A stretch of DNA of 64,000 bases from Leuconostoc holzapfelii (GTDB lineage: Bacteria > Bacillota > Bacilli > Lactobacillales > Lactobacillaceae). Position 1 is the first letter of the stretch. Each line of letters opens with the position of its first letter. Shown one piece after another: positions 47,292 to 57,005 of the stretch. A program made the position numbers and the translations under genes. The DNA lies in contig NZ_JAAXPO010000001.1 in the NCBI RefSeq assembly GCF_012396485.1, positions 62,001 to 126,000 of the forward strand, in the 5' to 3' direction. Under the pieces are notes generated by a model. The model was not told where the DNA came from, made no database searches, and was given only the letters and a program-made list of their open reading frames with translations.

Positions 47292-49686
47292 AATGCTCTA
47301 CACCAGAACTACCATCACTAATATTAACTTGGCGCGGCTTGGAGCCGTCTGATGGGCCGATATACCCACCTGCTTCTAAATCATCAATTAAACGTGCTGC
47401 CCGGTTATAGCCAATGCGGAACCGCCGTTGCAGTAATGAAGTCGAGGCTTTTTGCTGTTCAATAATGAACTGCAGTGCCTCCTGGAACAACTCATCTTCA
47501 CTATTCCCTGCACCGCCACCCTCACCCGTATCTTGGGCAATTTCTTCATCGGTTACCGTCATAGCTTCGGAATACTGGACTTCCTGTTGTGCCTTAACAA
47601 AGGACACGACATTCGTCACATCGGTGTTGCTAATAAAGGCGCCTTGCACACGCTGGGTCGGCTTACCCGGTGGTGCAAAAATCATATCGCCACGGCCCAA
47701 CAATTTTTCCGCCCCATTCGCATCTAGAATCGTACGGGAATCAATGCCGGAGGCCGTTCTAAAGGCAATTCGGCCTGGAATATTACTTTTAATCGTCCCA
47801 TTAATGACTTTCACATCCGGCCGCTGGGTTGCCAAAATCATGTGAATGCCGGCCGCACGCGCCTTGGCGCCCAGACGGGCAATTGAGACTTCAATTTCAG
47901 AACCAACCGTGCTCATTAAATCGGCAAACTCATCGACGATTGCGACAATATAAGGCATCTTTTGCATGACTGAAGCGCCTGTTTCCTTGGCTGTCGCATT
48001 TTGTTGGTCAACCGCGGCATTATATTCGCCGATATTGCGCTTACCAAATTGCGCGAGCAATTTATAACGGTTTTCCATTTCATCAACAACTTTTTGCAAT
48101 GAACGCGCCGCTTTTCTGGGATCAGACACCACCGGCGTCAACAAATGCGGAATCCCGTTATAAATGGACAACTCAACCACCTTTGGATCCACCATCATTA
48201 GTTTCACTTCATTTGGCTTAGCTTTGAGCAAAATTGAAATGATAATCCCATTTAACCCAACCGACTTACCCGAACCAGTTGACCCGGCAATCAGCAAATG
48301 CGGCATGTCAGCCAAATTGGCCATAATGATATTGCCCGTCACATCACGCCCCAAAGGGACATTGAGCGGGTGAGCATCATCTTTTGGTGCCTGTTCGATC
48401 ATATCGCGGAAGCCAACAGTGGCTTGTGTGTCATTTGGCACTTCAATCCCGACATAAGGCTTACCAGGAATTGGCGCCTCGATACGAATCGACTTGGCCG
48501 CTAATGCCAAAGCTAAGTCATCGGCCAAGTTGGCAATGCGATTCACCTTGACCCCTTGTCCAGGCTTTAATTCATATTGCGTCACAGTTGGCCCAAGTGA
48601 CACACTCGTCACTTCAGCTTCAACTCCAAAACTTGAGAGCGTATCATGGACTAACCGTGACTTTTCCGACAAACTTTGGAATTCCTTTGTCTGGTCAGTT
48701 GGGGACACTTTGGTTAACAAATCAGCTGTCGGCAGCTCATAATCAGGATTATCCGGACCTGAAGCGGCTGTTGACAATGCCAATGGTTCATCATCACTGA
48801 CCTCAGAAGTTGTCAATGGGTCACTTGCTGATTGAGGTGGCACGGCAGTTGGCGCCGGTGTCGGTGCTTCAACGGGTGCGACTGGCCCCTGCCATTTGAT
48901 TTCTGGTTCAACAAACTCAGCGGCTGGGGTCGCAACTGGTGTGACACCCGGATCCGTTGGTGCTGACTGGTTTGACTTCACACCCAATGGATCATCCCCA
49001 AAGTCCGTAATGCTCTTTTTGGGCCGATCTCGACGCTTAAAGAGCGGTTCACGCGGTGGCATGCTAGCCCGCTGTTCTTGGACGTACGCCACGCCATTTT
49101 GCGCTTTTTCAATGCCTTTTTGCGTCAAATCGCGCGCCGGAATTCTAAAGAAGATAATCACACCACTGAATAATAAGATGAGCCCTAATAACCACGTCCC
49201 AATATTAGCCACTAACGTAAAACAACCTTGGTATAAAAAGGCGCCAATCACGCCACCACCAACTGGTGTATTGGCCGCTTTATTGGCAAAGTCTTGCCCA
49301 ATAATTTTGATCACCGTTGGCACATAACCGTTACTATTTTTAACCGTATAGGTAAAAAACAATAAGGATGACAAGGTCAAGAGCGCCACATACGCCATGA
49401 GCGCCCCAATCCAAAAATGCCGGGCAATTTGAGGCAGCCGCTTATAAATCAGTGCATATCCCATGAGCAATGTGAGCGGCACAATGATGCCTAAGTAAAG
49501 ATTACCAAAACCCAGTCGAAAAACATCCGCCACATATGCGCCTAATAAGCCGAGCTTTAAACTCCCCATCACACCTAAAAAGATGCTTAAAAGCAACGCC
49601 ACATTTTTGCCAATTACGGCGTTCATGCTTTTCTTTCGAGTTGATGCAGTTGTCCGCCTGCGTGGCGGCGTTTTACGTGTTGCCAA
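47290..49686 (-). CDS. ftsK: DNA translocase FtsK/SpoIIIE
   Basis: A septal DNA pump that clears the chromosome terminus at division. About 798 residues include a basic N-terminus (RKTPPRRRTT) and four membrane helices to ~170. A Pro/Thr-rich linker follows, then the motor with Walker A IAGSTGSGKSVGLN near 465 and Walker B VAIVDEFADLM. The C-terminal gamma winged helix (LLQRRFRIGYNRAARLIDDLE) reads KOPS-type sites. TTG at 49,686 has GAGGG 8 bases ahead and is the preferred start; an earlier TTG at 49,692 is too close to it. Confidence 0.95.
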   Translation of the reverse strand: MATRKTPPRRRTTASTRKKSMNAVIGKNVALLLSIFLGVMGSLKLGLLGAYVADVFRLGFGNLYLGIIVPLTLLMGYALIYKRLPQIARHFWIGALMAYVALLTLSSLLFFTYTVKNSNGYVPTVIKIIGQDFANKAANTPVGGGVIGAFLYQGCFTLVANIGTWLLGLILLFSGVIIFFRIPARDLTQKGIEKAQNGVAYVQEQRASMPPREPLFKRRDRPKKSITDFGDDPLGVKSNQSAPTDPGVTPVATPAAEFVEPEIKWQGPVAPVEAPTPAPTAVPPQSASDPLTTSEVSDDEPLALSTAASGPDNPDYELPTADLLTKVSPTDQTKEFQSLSEKSRLVHDTLSSFGVEAEVTSVSLGPTVTQYELKPGQGVKVNRIANLADDLALALAAKSIRIEAPIPGKPYVGIEVPNDTQATVGFRDMIEQAPKDDAHPLNVPLGRDVTGNIIMANLADMPHLLIAGSTGSGKSVGLNGIIISILLKAKPNEVKLMMVDPKVVELSIYNGIPHLLTPVVSDPRKAARSLQKVVDEMENRYKLLAQFGKRNIGEYNAAVDQQNATAKETGASVMQKMPYIVAIVDEFADLMSTVGSEIEVSIARLGAKARAAGIHMILATQRPDVKVINGTIKSNIPGRIAFRTASGIDSRTILDANGAEKLLGRGDMIFAPPGKPTQRVQGAFISNTDVTNVVSFVKAQQEVQYSEAMTVTDEEIAQDTGEGGGAGNSEDELFQEALQFIIEQQKASTSLLQRRFRIGYNRAARLIDDLEAGGYIGPSDGSKPRQVNISDGSSGVEH

Positions 49687-49722
49687 AATCAATACCCTCT
49701 AAATCTGATCACTATGTCTCTT

Positions 49723-49731
49723 ATTTTATCA
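49723..49731 (-). promoter_or_regulatory. Possible extended -10 of ftsK
   Basis: TGA plus TAAAAT on the minus strand lies about 37 bases before the ftsK start. No clear -35 is seen. Confidence 0.3.
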
Positions 49732-49781
49732 TGAAATCAAAACAAACTGGTGTTCGCTTTTTGTGATTTGCTTGTCAACAT

Positions 49782-49806
49782 AAAAAGCCGCAACCGAAGT
49801 TGCGAC
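49782..49806 (-). terminator. Terminator after tRNA-Glu
   Basis: An 8-bp stem (49787-49794 with 49799-49806, one G-U) with a UUCG-type loop is followed by T5 on the minus strand. Confidence 0.85.
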
Positions 49807-49812
49807 TTGATA

Positions 49813-49884
49813 TAGCTCGTGAGAGAATCGAACTCTCGATTCCGCCGTGAAAGGGCAGCGTCTTAGCCACTTGACCAACGAGCC
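49813..49884 (-). tRNA. tRNA-Glu (anticodon UUC)
   Basis: A 72-base cloverleaf. The acceptor stem is GGCTCGT with ACGAGCT (first pair G-U) and the D arm contains TTGGTCAAGTGGC. The anticodon loop CTTTCAC gives UUC, and the T arm contains GAGAGTTCGATTCTCTC. The CCA end is not encoded. It has its own promoter and terminator. Confidence 0.95.
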
Positions 49885-49920
49885 ATGGTCAATGCGTTTC
49901 ATTGCTGAAACAACTATATT

Positions 49921-49949
49921 AGAATAGCAAGATTTTTGACCATTGTCAA
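49921..49949 (-). promoter_or_regulatory. Promoter of tRNA-Glu
   Basis: TTGACA (49949-49944), a 17-base spacer and TATTCT (49926-49921) place the start about 30 bases before the tRNA. Confidence 0.65.
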
Positions 49950-49953
49950 CACT

Positions 49954-50466
49954 TTATTTCAATTTATCCTGTTCATAGGTGTGTGTTGTCTCCAAATTGG
50001 GGAAACTTTGTTGGCGCAAGGCTTCATACAACACAATGGCGACCGTATTTGACAAGTTCAAAGAACGAATATGGGTGTCATCTTGTGGAATACGAATGGC
50101 TTTTTCAGGATTTTGTCGCATGAAGACTTCCGGCAAACCAGTCGTCTCTTTACCAAACAAGAAGTAATGATCCCCATCCGTCGCTGCATAATCACGTTGT
50201 GTGTAATCATAATTGGCAAACTTTGAAACCAAATAGAGATGATCTGTCTCATGAAGGGTTGCTAAGAAGTCTGGCAAACTATCATGCTTAACCAATTGAA
50301 CATGTTCCCAGTAATCCAATCCTGCACGCTTGACGTGCTTATCATCTAACTCAAAGCCTAACGGTTCAATCAAGTGCAAAATCGCATCTGTCCCCGCTGT
50401 TGTTCTGGCAATATTTCCTGTGTTGGCCGGCATCACCGGTTCAAATAACACAATATGATTTGTCAT
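49954..50466 (-). CDS. trmL: tRNA (cytidine(34)-2'-O)-methyltransferase TrmL
   Basis: A 170-residue SPOUT-fold enzyme that 2'-O-methylates the wobble base of tRNALeu isoacceptors. Features are [48 protein letters not shown] and the knot region [29 protein letters not shown]. The ATG overlaps the stop of the permease gene by 4 bases. Confidence 0.94.
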   Translation of the reverse strand: MTNHIVLFEPVMPANTGNIARTTAGTDAILHLIEPLGFELDDKHVKRAGLDYWEHVQLVKHDSLPDFLATLHETDHLYLVSKFANYDYTQRDYAATDGDHYFLFGKETTGLPEVFMRQNPEKAIRIPQDDTHIRSLNLSNTVAIVLYEALRQQSFPNLETTHTYEQDKLK

Positions 50467-51611
50467 TGCTTTAATTCTTCCATTTCTTCTTTAAATAAGG
50501 CGGAGTTATTGCGCCACCAGGTATAAATTCGCGTCACAATTACTTTAACCACGGCATAAGTTGGTACAGCCAAAATCACACCAAGTACTCCAAAAATATG
50601 GCCGCCACTTAATAATACAACAATAACAGTCACCGGGTGAATAGACAAGGCATCACCCAAAATTTTTGGCGCAATAATATGCGCTTCAATCGGTTGTTCA
50701 ATCACTAACACAATCACTGCGAAAATCACGAGCTTTGGCCCACCAGCAATCAAGGCCACTGTAAACACTGGCACTTGCGCTAAGATTGACCCCACGTAAG
50801 GAATCATGTTGAAAAAGCCAGCCATCATCGCCAGTAAAATGCCGTATGGCAGCCCAATGACCGTATACCCGATCCCAAACATAATCATGACGGCCAAGCC
50901 CACGCCCAGTTGCCCACGAATATATTGCGCAATTTGCTTACTAATATCAGTTAACAATTGGCGCAGCGATTGTTGCGACTTTGGTGGAAACTTTTCAGAA
51001 ATGAAACCGGAAAACTTATGCCCATCCAATAACATGTAGTAAAGAATAAAAGGCGTCGATACAGCTGTAATCCCGACCGCCGTCAAAGTTGATGCGACTG
51101 AGCCAATCCCCGCCACCCCAGTCGTCAAATATTTTTTGCTCCAGTCAATCACATTTTGATTAATCCCTGTGTTGGTTTGATTCAAGAATTCCCGAACAGG
51201 CTTAAATTGACTTGACTTAAATGTTTCATTAATAAACTGCTCACTGTGATGCCAATAACTTGGCCAGTGGTCAATAAAGGTGATCACTTGGGTACGTAAT
51301 ACAAGGATCAAAATCGTGACCAACCCCGCCACCAAGCCAATCATCGCAATAAGAATCAAACCAATGGCAAGATGTCGCGGTAACCGGGTGCGGCGTGTCA
51401 ACCATTTCACAAGTGGGCTGAGGAGATAATAAAAGACGCCTGCAATCAAGATTGGCGCACCTACGGCTGTGAACAAGGCACGAACCGGTTCAAAAATAAA
51501 TCGAATTTGCCAACTCAAAAAAATAATCAGTAAGATCAGCAGGACGACTAATAAACCGTTGAGTAGGTTATTGCCAGACAGCCAACGACGATACCAAGAT
51601 TGTTCCCTCAT
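50463..51611 (-). CDS. AI-2E family transporter (UPF0118-type membrane protein)
   Basis: About 382 residues with eight hydrophobic helices. The family core is at the C-terminal half ([86 protein letters not shown]). Members export varied small substrates or ions; the AI-2 link is not general. The frame opens at 51,653, but GGAGG lies 11 bases before the ATG at 51,611 and nothing comparable lies before the first ATG. Confidence 0.9.
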   Translation of the reverse strand: MREQSWYRRWLSGNNLLNGLLVVLLILLIIFLSWQIRFIFEPVRALFTAVGAPILIAGVFYYLLSPLVKWLTRRTRLPRHLAIGLILIAMIGLVAGLVTILILVLRTQVITFIDHWPSYWHHSEQFINETFKSSQFKPVREFLNQTNTGINQNVIDWSKKYLTTGVAGIGSVASTLTAVGITAVSTPFILYYMLLDGHKFSGFISEKFPPKSQQSLRQLLTDISKQIAQYIRGQLGVGLAVMIMFGIGYTVIGLPYGILLAMMAGFFNMIPYVGSILAQVPVFTVALIAGGPKLVIFAVIVLVIEQPIEAHIIAPKILGDALSIHPVTVIVVLLSGGHIFGVLGVILAVPTYAVVKVIVTRIYTWWRNNSALFKEEMEELKQ

Positions 51612-51814
51612 TTGAATCAATGCCTCCAATACTTTAAACTTTTGTTGTGACATGTTGGTTGCCGGACCATATCACAAATATCATTACTACAATAGTAACA
51701 TACTTGCCTGCCCTCTCTGTTGGAAAATCATAGTCTTTCAAGAGACCAGCACATACGCCAGCAGCTAATTTATGATAATATTAAAGTAACTCAATTTTTA
51801 TAGAAAGAACCATT

Positions 51815-52765
51815 ATGACTACCACTGCAACCGCCCATACCAATATTGCCTTGATCAAATATTGGGGCAAAAAAGACCCAATTTTCAATTTGCCAACGAC
51901 AAGTTCACTGTCCCTAACCCTCAATGAGTTTTATACTCAAACGACAGTCAGTGTTAATCCTTTAGCAGATGAACTGATTATCAACGGCCAGGCTTTTGAT
52001 AGCACACGGACGCATCATTTCTTAGATATGTTGCGTGATCAACTCGGTGATTTTGCCCCACTAACCGTCACGTCAGAAAATCATGTCCCCACTGGCGCTG
52101 GCCTGGCTTCTTCGGCTTCAGCCTTTGCTGCATTGACGGGGGCTGTTACCCGCGAACTCGGCCTAGACTTAAGCCTCGCCGAACTCTCGCGCCTGGCGCG
52201 CCGCGGTTCTGGGTCGGCTTCACGCTCATTTTATGGCCATTTCGCCATTTGGCATGAAGGTCATGACGATGTCTCATCGTTTGCCGAAAGTCTCAATGCC
52301 CCAGCAATGCCCATCGCATTAGTTGTGGCCGAAGTCTCGACAGACACGAAAAAAGTGGGTTCCACTGAAGGCATGCGTCGCGCCGCTACCTCACCTGACT
52401 ACGATACTTGGGTCAAAAATAGTAAAGTACAGCTCAAAGACATGTTAGCAGCAATTCAAGCAAGTGATCTTGAAAAAATTGGTACCATTGCGGAAGCCAA
52501 TGCCTTAGCAATGCATGACTTGAACTTGACTGCGCGTGATGCCCCATTTACATACTTCACGCCAGAAACGACACAAATCTTAACCTTAGTCGCCGATATG
52601 CGACGACAAGGGTTATTAGCTTACGCGACCTTAGATGCTGGGCCTAATGTAAAAATCATTACCAGCCAAGCCCAAGCACCTGGTATCGTTGCCCAACTTC
52701 AAGCGGCCCTACCAGCCCTCCATCTTGAAATTGCCACAAGCGGTGCGGGGATTCACTATGACTAA
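51815..52765 (+). CDS. mvaD: Diphosphomevalonate decarboxylase
   Basis: Last enzyme of the mevalonate route to isopentenyl diphosphate. It is 316 residues of GHMP-kinase fold, opening ATAHTNIALIKYWGKKD, with the phosphate loop VPTGAGLASSASAFAALT, RRGSGSASRSFYGHF and the C-terminal LDAGPNVKII with the catalytic Asp. It is first of three overlapping genes. The usual upstream mevalonate kinase gene is not here. Confidence 0.96.
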   Translation: MTTTATAHTNIALIKYWGKKDPIFNLPTTSSLSLTLNEFYTQTTVSVNPLADELIINGQAFDSTRTHHFLDMLRDQLGDFAPLTVTSENHVPTGAGLASSASAFAALTGAVTRELGLDLSLAELSRLARRGSGSASRSFYGHFAIWHEGHDDVSSFAESLNAPAMPIALVVAEVSTDTKKVGSTEGMRRAATSPDYDTWVKNSKVQLKDMLAAIQASDLEKIGTIAEANALAMHDLNLTARDAPFTYFTPETTQILTLVADMRRQGLLAYATLDAGPNVKIITSQAQAPGIVAQLQAALPALHLEIATSGAGIHYD

Positions 52766-53786
52766 GCTTTCAATTCCTGGCAAACTTTTCCTAGCCGGCG
52801 AGTATGCGATTACTTCGCCTGGACACACTGCTATTTTAGCTGCAACCAGCATGGGGTTGACGATTGACATCTCAACTGCCACAACAACTTCATCTGTGCG
52901 TTCCAACATCATCCCCACACCTTGGCATTTTGACATTGCCAAACCCATTCAAATTGGTGCGGATGCTTGGCGCTATGTCCAAGCGGCGATCAAGATTGTC
53001 CAAGATTACCAAGCATTTCAATGCCAGCCAATCACAACCCAAGTGCAACTTACCATCCACAGCACGTTAAATGGGCCAATGGGTAAGCTTGGATTAGGCT
53101 CATCTGCTGCGGTAGTTGTCGGCATTGTCTCAGCACTGAATGTACATTACGCGCTCAATCTCTCGTTGTTAACGCGCTTTAAACTCGCCGGTTTGGCCCA
53201 TTACTTTGTCCAAAAAAACGGCTCCCTAGGTGACATTGCCGCAAGTACTTTTGGCGGCGTCATTAGTTTTAACAGTCCTGATTTGTCCCAGTTAGTTGAC
53301 CTGGATCAACCGTGGATTAATCCAGCAGTGATTGATCAACCTTGGCCAAACCTACAAATCACACCATTAGCCTGGCCAGCTCAATGGCGTATTCTTCTTG
53401 GGGCAACCCATGAATCTGCGGACACCAAAACAGCATTGCAAAACTTAACGCTGAGTTCAAGTTTCTTAACCGCAAGTCAAAAATGTGTGGCTGAGAGCAT
53501 TGCAGCCATCACGGCAAGCGACTATCCCACTTTTGCCAAGGCACTTCAGCGCAACCAATCCTTATTACAAGCTACGCTACCTGCTGGCTACGTCACACCA
53601 AAGTTAGCGCAACTCCTTGCTAACCTTGGCAACCACGCAGGCAAGATTAGTGGCGCTGGTTATGGCGACAATGGCTTCGCCGTGGTGATGGATGATGCCG
53701 CCACATTAATAACTAACTGGCAAGCGGCTGGGTTAATGACAATCCCCATGACTATTTTTCCAGAAAACGAGGTGAACCATGAGTGA
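52758..53786 (+). CDS. mvaK2: Phosphomevalonate kinase
   Basis: Phosphorylates mevalonate 5-phosphate; a GHMP kinase of about 342 residues. It opens MTKLSIPGKLFLAGEYAI, has the ATP loop GKLGLGSSAAVVVGIVSAL, and the late motif GKISGAGYGDNGFAVV. The ATG at 52,758 overlaps the end of mvaD by 8 bases, although the frame extends further up into it. It overlaps fni at its own end by 8 bases. Confidence 0.94.
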   Translation: MTKLSIPGKLFLAGEYAITSPGHTAILAATSMGLTIDISTATTTSSVRSNIIPTPWHFDIAKPIQIGADAWRYVQAAIKIVQDYQAFQCQPITTQVQLTIHSTLNGPMGKLGLGSSAAVVVGIVSALNVHYALNLSLLTRFKLAGLAHYFVQKNGSLGDIAASTFGGVISFNSPDLSQLVDLDQPWINPAVIDQPWPNLQITPLAWPAQWRILLGATHESADTKTALQNLTLSSSFLTASQKCVAESIAAITASDYPTFAKALQRNQSLLQATLPAGYVTPKLAQLLANLGNHAGKISGAGYGDNGFAVVMDDAATLITNWQAAGLMTIPMTIFPENEVNHE

Positions 53787-54834
53787 ATCTGCCCAAGCGC
53801 ACCGTAAAGATGAGCATCTTTCTCTTGGCGTCAATTTATGGCGTCAACAACAAAATATTCAAGTTGGCGCCACTTTTGACGATATTCGGTGGCTACCAGA
53901 AACGTTCCCTGAAATGGCGGTGGCTGATGTCAACACGCAGGTTACTTTATTTGGGCACAACTTTGACTGGCCATTTTACATTGAGGCCATGACTGGTGGT
54001 TCAACCTTGACTGGCCGTGTGAACGGCCAACTTGCAGCTGTTGCACAACAAACTGGCTTGGCAATGGCGGTTGGCTCACAATCTATCGCACTAAAAGAAC
54101 CTGATGCTGCAAAAACTTTTCAAATTGCCCGACAAAACCATCCTGATGGCTTCTTAATTGCTAATCTCGGGGCCGATCATCCGATTGAAAACGTGCGTCA
54201 AGCCATTGATATGATTGATGCCAATGCCATTGAACTACACGTCAATGTCGCCCAGGAGTTAGTGATGTCTGAAGGCGATCGTGCCTTTTATTGGTTAGAC
54301 AATCTCGCCACAGTCATCGCGAAGTCACCGGTGCCTGTGATCATTAAAGAAGTTGGTTTTGGTATGAGCCAATCGGCTTTTAAAACAATCCAAGCGCTCG
54401 CACCGTCGGCGATTAATGTTGGCGGCGCAAACGGGACGAACTTCGCGATGATTGAGCGCCGTCGTAACCGACCGGCAGAAACTTTTAACCTCGATAATTA
54501 TGGTCTTTCCACTGTGGAAAGTTTGTTAGCGGCGCAAAGTGCAGACAACAACTTGCCGCTGATTGCCACTGGTGGGATTGCTTCTGCAAACGATGTCGTG
54601 ACCAGTCTCATGCTGGGTGCTACACTAACTTCAAGTGCCGGTTACCTATTAAATACACTCATGCGTGACGGGGAAGCTGGTTTAATCACTGAAATTCAAT
54701 CATGGCAACGCGATTTACCGCGTCTCATGACCCTCCTTGGTGCCAAAAAAACAGCTGAATTGTCGGCCAAGCCAAGGTTATATTCTCCTATGCTGCACAA
54801 CTTTATCCAACAAACAAAAAAAGCAACGCGCTAA
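53779..54834 (+). CDS. fni: Isopentenyl-diphosphate delta-isomerase, type 2 (FMN)
   Basis: Interconverts isopentenyl and dimethylallyl diphosphate with FMN and NADPH. It is 351 residues with RKDEHLSLGVN, IEAMTGGSTLTGRVNGQLA, AMAVGSQSIAL, VIIKEVGFGMS and ATGGIASANDVV, typical of the type 2 enzyme. AGGTG is 4 bases ahead of the ATG inside the mvaK2 end. The stop codon lies in the terminator. Confidence 0.96.
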   Translation: MSESAQAHRKDEHLSLGVNLWRQQQNIQVGATFDDIRWLPETFPEMAVADVNTQVTLFGHNFDWPFYIEAMTGGSTLTGRVNGQLAAVAQQTGLAMAVGSQSIALKEPDAAKTFQIARQNHPDGFLIANLGADHPIENVRQAIDMIDANAIELHVNVAQELVMSEGDRAFYWLDNLATVIAKSPVPVIIKEVGFGMSQSAFKTIQALAPSAINVGGANGTNFAMIERRRNRPAETFNLDNYGLSTVESLLAAQSADNNLPLIATGGIASANDVVTSLMLGATLTSSAGYLLNTLMRDGEAGLITEIQSWQRDLPRLMTLLGAKKTAELSAKPRLYSPMLHNFIQQTKKATR

Positions 54835-54846
54835 GCGTTGCTTTTT
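54816..54846. terminator. Bidirectional terminator between fni and hpt
   Basis: The stem AAGCAACGC with GCGTTGCTT is flanked by A and T runs, and the fni stop is in the loop. It serves the convergent fni and hpt genes. Confidence 0.9.
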
Positions 54847-55409
54847 CATTTAATTAAATCCAACTTATCAAAATCAATAATAGCAATCACAGGTAAGTTA
54901 CGGAAGAAATTATTGTAATCCATACCGTATCCCACTAAGAATTCGTCGGGCACATCTAAACCAAAGTAATCAACATCAAAGTCAACCACGCGCGCGGCTT
55001 TCTTATCAGCCAAAGCGACTGTGGTCACACTGGCTGCGCCTTTGAGTTCAAAATAATTCTGTAACCATTGCATCGTCCGGCCAGAATCAATGATTTCATC
55101 AACAATCACGACATCACGATCTGTCAAATCCATGCTGACATCATGCACCACTTTAACTTGACCCGTTGAAGTTGCGCCTGAATAGCTTTTCACGTCAATA
55201 AAATCAAAATCGACATCAAGTGGCATCTTACGCAACAAATCTGTAGCAAAAATCACGCCACCCTTGAGGACTGCAATGAAAACTGGCCGTTTGACGTTGT
55301 CTACAAACTTGGCCGTCAATTCGTTAGCGACCCGTTGTACCTGGGCTTGAATATCTGTCTCTGTTGCAAGGACGGTTTTAATCGCTGGATGGTTTATGAG
55401 TGATGTCAT
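54846..55409 (-). CDS. hpt: Hypoxanthine phosphoribosyltransferase
   Basis: Salvages hypoxanthine and guanine with PRPP. It is 187 residues with [14 protein letters not shown], the family [15 protein letters not shown] loop, the PRPP motif [14 protein letters not shown] and [17 protein letters not shown] at the C-terminus. The ATG overlaps the purB stop by 4 bases. It is the last purine gene of the block and takes the product of Ade. Confidence 0.95.
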   Translation of the reverse strand: MTSLINHPAIKTVLATETDIQAQVQRVANELTAKFVDNVKRPVFIAVLKGGVIFATDLLRKMPLDVDFDFIDVKSYSGATSTGQVKVVHDVSMDLTDRDVVIVDEIIDSGRTMQWLQNYFELKGAASVTTVALADKKAARVVDFDVDYFGLDVPDEFLVGYGMDYNNFFRNLPVIAIIDFDKLDLIK

Positions 55410-56701
55410 GCCAAACCTACTCTCTTAAAGATTTCATCAACATGGCGCAAGTGATAGTGATAATCAAAGGCGTCATCAATTTGTGCCTTGGTCAAGTTGG
55501 CCGTAATTGTCTCGTCGGCATCGACCAAATCACGGAACATCAATTGTTCATCCCATGAGCGTGCTGTCAATGGTTGCACTGTGTCATATGCTTGTTCACG
55601 TGACAACCCAGCATCAATCAAGCTCAACAACAAGCGTTGTGAGTAGATTAAGCCATACGTGCGATCCATGTTTTTACGCATGGTTTCTGGGAATACCCCA
55701 AGGTTGTTCAAAATGCCTGTTTGACGGTCAAGCATATAATCCAAGGTTGCTGTCGCGTCGGCCAAAATAATGCGTTCAGCTGATGAATGTGAAATATCAC
55801 GTTCGTGCCACAATGGAACGTTTTCAAGTGCTGTCACGGCATAACCGCGCAATACGCGGGCCAAACCTGTAATGTTTTCATCACCAATTGGGTTGCGCTT
55901 ATGTGGCATTGCTGAAGAACCCTTTTGCCCCTTGGCAAAGCCTTCTTCAACTTCATGGATTTCTGAACGTTGCAATGACCGAATTTCAGTAGCTAATTCT
56001 TCCATTTGCGTGCCGATCAAAGCAATCGTTTGCACGTAATCAGCATGCAAATCACGTGGCAAAACTTGTGAACCGATTGGTTGAGGCGTTAGGCCAAGTT
56101 CTTTCATCGCCACTGCTTCAACATGTGGTGGCACGTTGGCAAATGTGCCAACCGCACCAGACAACTTACCTGTTTCAACTTCAGCTGATACACGATCAAA
56201 GCGTTCAATTGCGCGTGTTGCTGAGGCATAAAAACGCGCCATCTTCAAACCAAATGTTGTTGGTTCAGCATGCACGCCATGCGTACGGCCCATCATGACG
56301 GTGTCCTTATATTTCAAGGCCAAATCCTTAATGGCTGCTTGCCAGGCTTGCAAGTCTGCTTTAATAATGTCGTTAGCTTGACGCAAACGCAACGCTTGCG
56401 CCGTGTCAACCACGTCAGTTGATGTTAGGCCATAATGAATCCACTTCCGTTCGTCACCTAATGACTCTGAGACGTTACGTGTAAATGCGACCACATCATG
56501 GCGTGTTGACAATTCAATTTCAGCAATCCGATCCACATCAAAAGTTGCGTCTTGACGGATTTTTTCCAAATCCGCTGCTGGAATATGTCCGGCTTCAACC
56601 CAACCGGCATCCACGGCAATTTCAACATCGAGCCAAGTTTGATATTGGTTTTGCATTGACCAAATATCACGAAGTGCTTGACGAGAATAACGTTCAATCA
56701 T
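55406..56701 (-). CDS. purB: Adenylosuccinate lyase
   Basis: Acts twice in purine synthesis, on SAICAR and on adenylosuccinate. It is 431 residues of the fumarase/aspartase superfamily. Features are [10 protein letters not shown].., a [14 protein letters not shown] catalytic segment, [15 protein letters not shown] and the signature [23 protein letters not shown] lies 10 bases ahead of the ATG. PurBox-like sites lie upstream. Confidence 0.97.
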   Translation of the reverse strand: MIERYSRQALRDIWSMQNQYQTWLDVEIAVDAGWVEAGHIPAADLEKIRQDATFDVDRIAEIELSTRHDVVAFTRNVSESLGDERKWIHYGLTSTDVVDTAQALRLRQANDIIKADLQAWQAAIKDLALKYKDTVMMGRTHGVHAEPTTFGLKMARFYASATRAIERFDRVSAEVETGKLSGAVGTFANVPPHVEAVAMKELGLTPQPIGSQVLPRDLHADYVQTIALIGTQMEELATEIRSLQRSEIHEVEEGFAKGQKGSSAMPHKRNPIGDENITGLARVLRGYAVTALENVPLWHERDISHSSAERIILADATATLDYMLDRQTGILNNLGVFPETMRKNMDRTYGLIYSQRLLLSLIDAGLSREQAYDTVQPLTARSWDEQLMFRDLVDADETITANLTKAQIDDAFDYHYHLRHVDEIFKRVGLA

Positions 56702-57005
56702 GTTTAAGATTCCTCTACTTAATTAATGTTCTGTCTTTCTATTCAATTGTACCAGTAAAACCGTGGCTTGCGTTCGTTATTTTATGAGTTTTATCTCACA
56801 AACAGCGCCGCTATATCCTTAAAAACGAACAATAACCACTTTTTACCTGTATGACACGAACGTTAAGAATGTAAGCGCTTTACTTAACGTTGCATTAACA
56901 AAGCCCACCACGTCGCCTTCACCACCCGAAAAAAGTGGCGGCCTTGTCAAGCCGTGCCGATCAGTGTGACAGAACTCGACGCTAATATTGTATACCCAGC
57001 ACGTT
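56702..57005 (-). promoter_or_regulatory. purB upstream region with PurBox-like sites and a cre-like site
   Basis: The 304-base gap contains three CGAAC-core sites that fit the known Gram-positive PurBox pattern. Two are on the plus strand (AAAAACGAACAAT at 56,821-56,833; ACACGAACGTT at 56,854-56,864) and one on the minus strand (AATAACGAACGC, about 56,770-56,781). A near-palindrome TGTAAGCGCTTTAC at 56,870-56,883 resembles a CcpA cre site but misses its last two consensus bases. TACAAT near the gene is a possible -10. No open frame is apparent. Confidence 0.6.
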
